DNA from: Gammaproteobacteria bacterium
GTDB taxonomy: Bacteria > Pseudomonadota > Gammaproteobacteria > Steroidobacterales > GCA-2729495
Length of the DNA: 32,411 nt
Assembly: GCA_013001905.1 (NCBI GenBank)
Contig: JABDLC010000033.1
Location: forward strand, 1-32,411
Reading direction: 5' to 3'
Under the pieces are notes generated by a model. That model saw only the letters and a list, made by a program, of their open reading frames with translations. It did not search any database and was not told where the DNA came from. Position numbers and translations under genes: made by a program. This document shows, one piece after another, positions 31,190 through 32,411 of the stretch; within the stretch, counting starts at the first letter, position 1, and each line of letters starts with the position of its first letter.

Positions 31190-32326
31190 TCAGTCATCAG
31201 GTGAGTGCTGTTGCGGGTCAAAGACTCCGCAGCGCTCGGGTGCATCTGTGCAACTGCTGTAGGGTACGTGTTCAACAGCATTGCGCCAGAGCCATTGCCG
31301 TTGCGCCTCCACATTATCCGGCGTCACGATAAAGCGCGGGTCTTCGGCAACCATCCGCTCCAGCATCCAGCGATTAACGCTGGCCGTGTAGTGCCCTGAG
31401 TCCTTGTAGTAAGCCATGTCGGAGACGAGAGGCTCGTACTGGTCGAAGGCATACAGCGTGACGTTGTCGCGCTGCGCTGCCAGTTCAGCAAGCCTTCCGC
31501 GCAGTGCGAGTTCACCGGCTAACAGGTCGCCGACGCCGACACCGTGACGGATCAGGCTGACCGGTGGAATATAGAATCGAAAGCGCACGTCCGGCCATTG
31601 CTCGACGAACGGCACGATGAACTCATCGTAGGCGGGCGCAGGATGATCAGGATCCGGGGTCGTGCCGGCCCATTCCTGCAGCCGCGGGTCGACCCGTTCG
31701 GAGATCAATCGCACCGTTTCCGCTTCGCTCCACCATTGATAGCGTGCGATATCGATAGCGTCTTCATGCCAGCGATTCAATGTACCGACATCATCCGATA
31801 ATTCGGCGCTTCCCGTCAGTATTCGGATGCCGTGCATGACGACGCCATGATTGAGCAGGTAGGTGTGGTCATCCAGCAGTGTGTTGTTGTACAGCGCTGT
31901 CGGAAAGCTGCCGTCGCCGGGGAACTCGGCGTATTCCGGCAGCGAGTAGTTGCGATAAATTTCCCACCAGACTTCATCAACGTTGCCGCTGCTGAGCGCA
32001 CGTTGCAGAACGTGCCGGTGTTCGATCGGATAGCTGCCCTCGATGATTAGCCGGACGGCCCGCTCGTTGCCGGTGGCGTCACGCAGATCGTCCAGCGTGG
32101 TGTTTTCAGAGACCGATGTGCCAATGAGAACCGTCGCGCCTCCGCAGTCCTCGCACTCCACATATCTGCGTATGTGGCCGGGCGTTTCGTACCGCTGATT
32201 CTCACTGTAGCGTCCGGCTGCCGGCCCGTTGTCATGCCAGACATGGTAAGGATCGATCCAGATGACCAGTGCAGCCGGAATGATCAGCGGGATGATGAGA
32301 GTCAGCAGGTAGGTGCGAAAATACAT
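31190..32326 (-). CDS. SGNH-like membrane-anchored protein, probable O-acetylation partner
   Basis: This 378-residue protein has one N-terminal membrane anchor (about 6-24) and a periplasmic part. VLIGTSVSENT (67-76, with the candidate nucleophile Ser71 or Ser73) and DSGHY (309-313, with Asp309 and His312) are where block I and block V of SGNH/GDSL hydrolases would be expected. It lies eight bases after a gene ending in the MBOAT C-terminus. That order matches acyl-transfer pairs such as AlgI with AlgJ/AlgX-type proteins and DltB with DltD, in which the MBOAT protein moves acetyl across the membrane and the SGNH-like protein attaches it to a polymer. The family is inferred from motifs and context, not a strong full-length match. 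No strong ribosome site precedes the ATG. Confidence 0.75.
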   Translation of the reverse strand: MYFRTYLLTLIIPLIIPAALVIWIDPYHVWHDNGPAAGRYSENQRYETPGHIRRYVECEDCGGATVLIGTSVSENTTLDDLRDATGNERAVRLIIEGSYPIEHRHVLQRALSSGNVDEVWWEIYRNYSLPEYAEFPGDGSFPTALYNNTLLDDHTYLLNHGVVMHGIRILTGSAELSDDVGTLNRWHEDAIDIARYQWWSEAETVRLISERVDPRLQEWAGTTPDPDHPAPAYDEFIVPFVEQWPDVRFRFYIPPVSLIRHGVGVGDLLAGELALRGRLAELAAQRDNVTLYAFDQYEPLVSDMAYYKDSGHYTASVNRWMLERMVAEDPRFIVTPDNVEAQRQWLWRNAVEHVPYSSCTDAPERCGVFDPQQHSPDD

Positions 32327-32334
32327 GTGGCAGG

Positions 32335-32411
32335 TCAGAACTGGAAATAGATGAACTCGGTTACCCGGTTCTGCATGTAGATAATCTTGTAAAGGGCGAT
32401 GGCGGCAGGCA
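32335..32411 (-). CDS. MBOAT acyltransferase, C-terminal fragment (5' end outside window)
   Basis: Only the last 24 residues are present. The frame reads to the right-hand end of the window and closes TEFIYFQF then stop, the terminal sequence I associate with AlgI-like membrane-bound O-acyltransferases. Its stop is eight bases from the SGNH gene start, which supports an operon. The short length makes the family call tentative on sequence alone, but the neighbouring gene strengthens it. Confidence 0.65.
   Translation of the reverse strand, partial: PAAIALYKIIYMQNRVTEFIYFQF

Overview
The window reads as ordinary chromosome from a GC-rich Gammaproteobacterium. SohB, an Ada-like O6-alkylguanine methyltransferase, a YigB-like HAD phosphatase, short-form GloA and a SohB/M48/LysM-YkuD envelope block all fit that group. 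A marine or sediment lineage is plausible, but this is a guess because no rRNA or tRNA is present. Genes are dense, no intergenic stretch exceeds 300 bp, and there is no CRISPR array, insertion sequence or prophage block.

Left part (1-8.9 kb): the 3' end of an RND efflux pump gene, a coiled-coil lipoprotein gene and nhaA (minus strand), an aquaporin-family channel with a small lipoprotein, a DUF192 protein, a DNA repair methyltransferase, a membrane diguanylate cyclase with an intact I-site, gloA, a HAD phosphatase overlapping an alpha/beta hydrolase, an OmpA-like peptidoglycan-binding protein, and a 65-aa orphan gene followed by a strong intrinsic terminator.

Centre (9-17.7 kb): two copies of a 35-bp repeat lie just upstream of lipA (lipoyl synthase). 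A plus-strand envelope block follows: SohB peptidase, an M48 metallopeptidase lipoprotein, an L,D-transpeptidase lipoprotein, a solitary contractile-tail sheath-like protein, an exported methyltransferase-like lipoprotein and an NADPH-dependent FMN reductase. On the minus strand, an M16 protease, an MFS transporter and a 51-residue membrane protein are arranged as a probable operon.

Right part (17.7-32.4 kb): the M16 protease is divergent from a proline iminopeptidase-dihydroorotase pair. Next comes a three-gene 2-oxoacid oxidoreductase module, made of a FAD/Fe-S NAD(P)H-type subunit with a fused ferredoxin domain, a gamma-alpha fusion subunit and a TPP-binding beta subunit. After it come an 819-aa multi-membrane-span spermidine-synthase-like protein and an Asp/Asn beta-hydroxylase-like enzyme. 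At the right edge an MBOAT-SGNH pair, typical of exopolysaccharide O-acetylation, runs leftward.

The most unusual items are the lone tail-sheath-like gene in an envelope neighbourhood, the repeated hairpin-bearing element before lipA, the small MFS partner protein, and the self-contained oxoacid:NAD(P) oxidoreductase module. No complete new defence or secretion system is demonstrable from this sequence alone.
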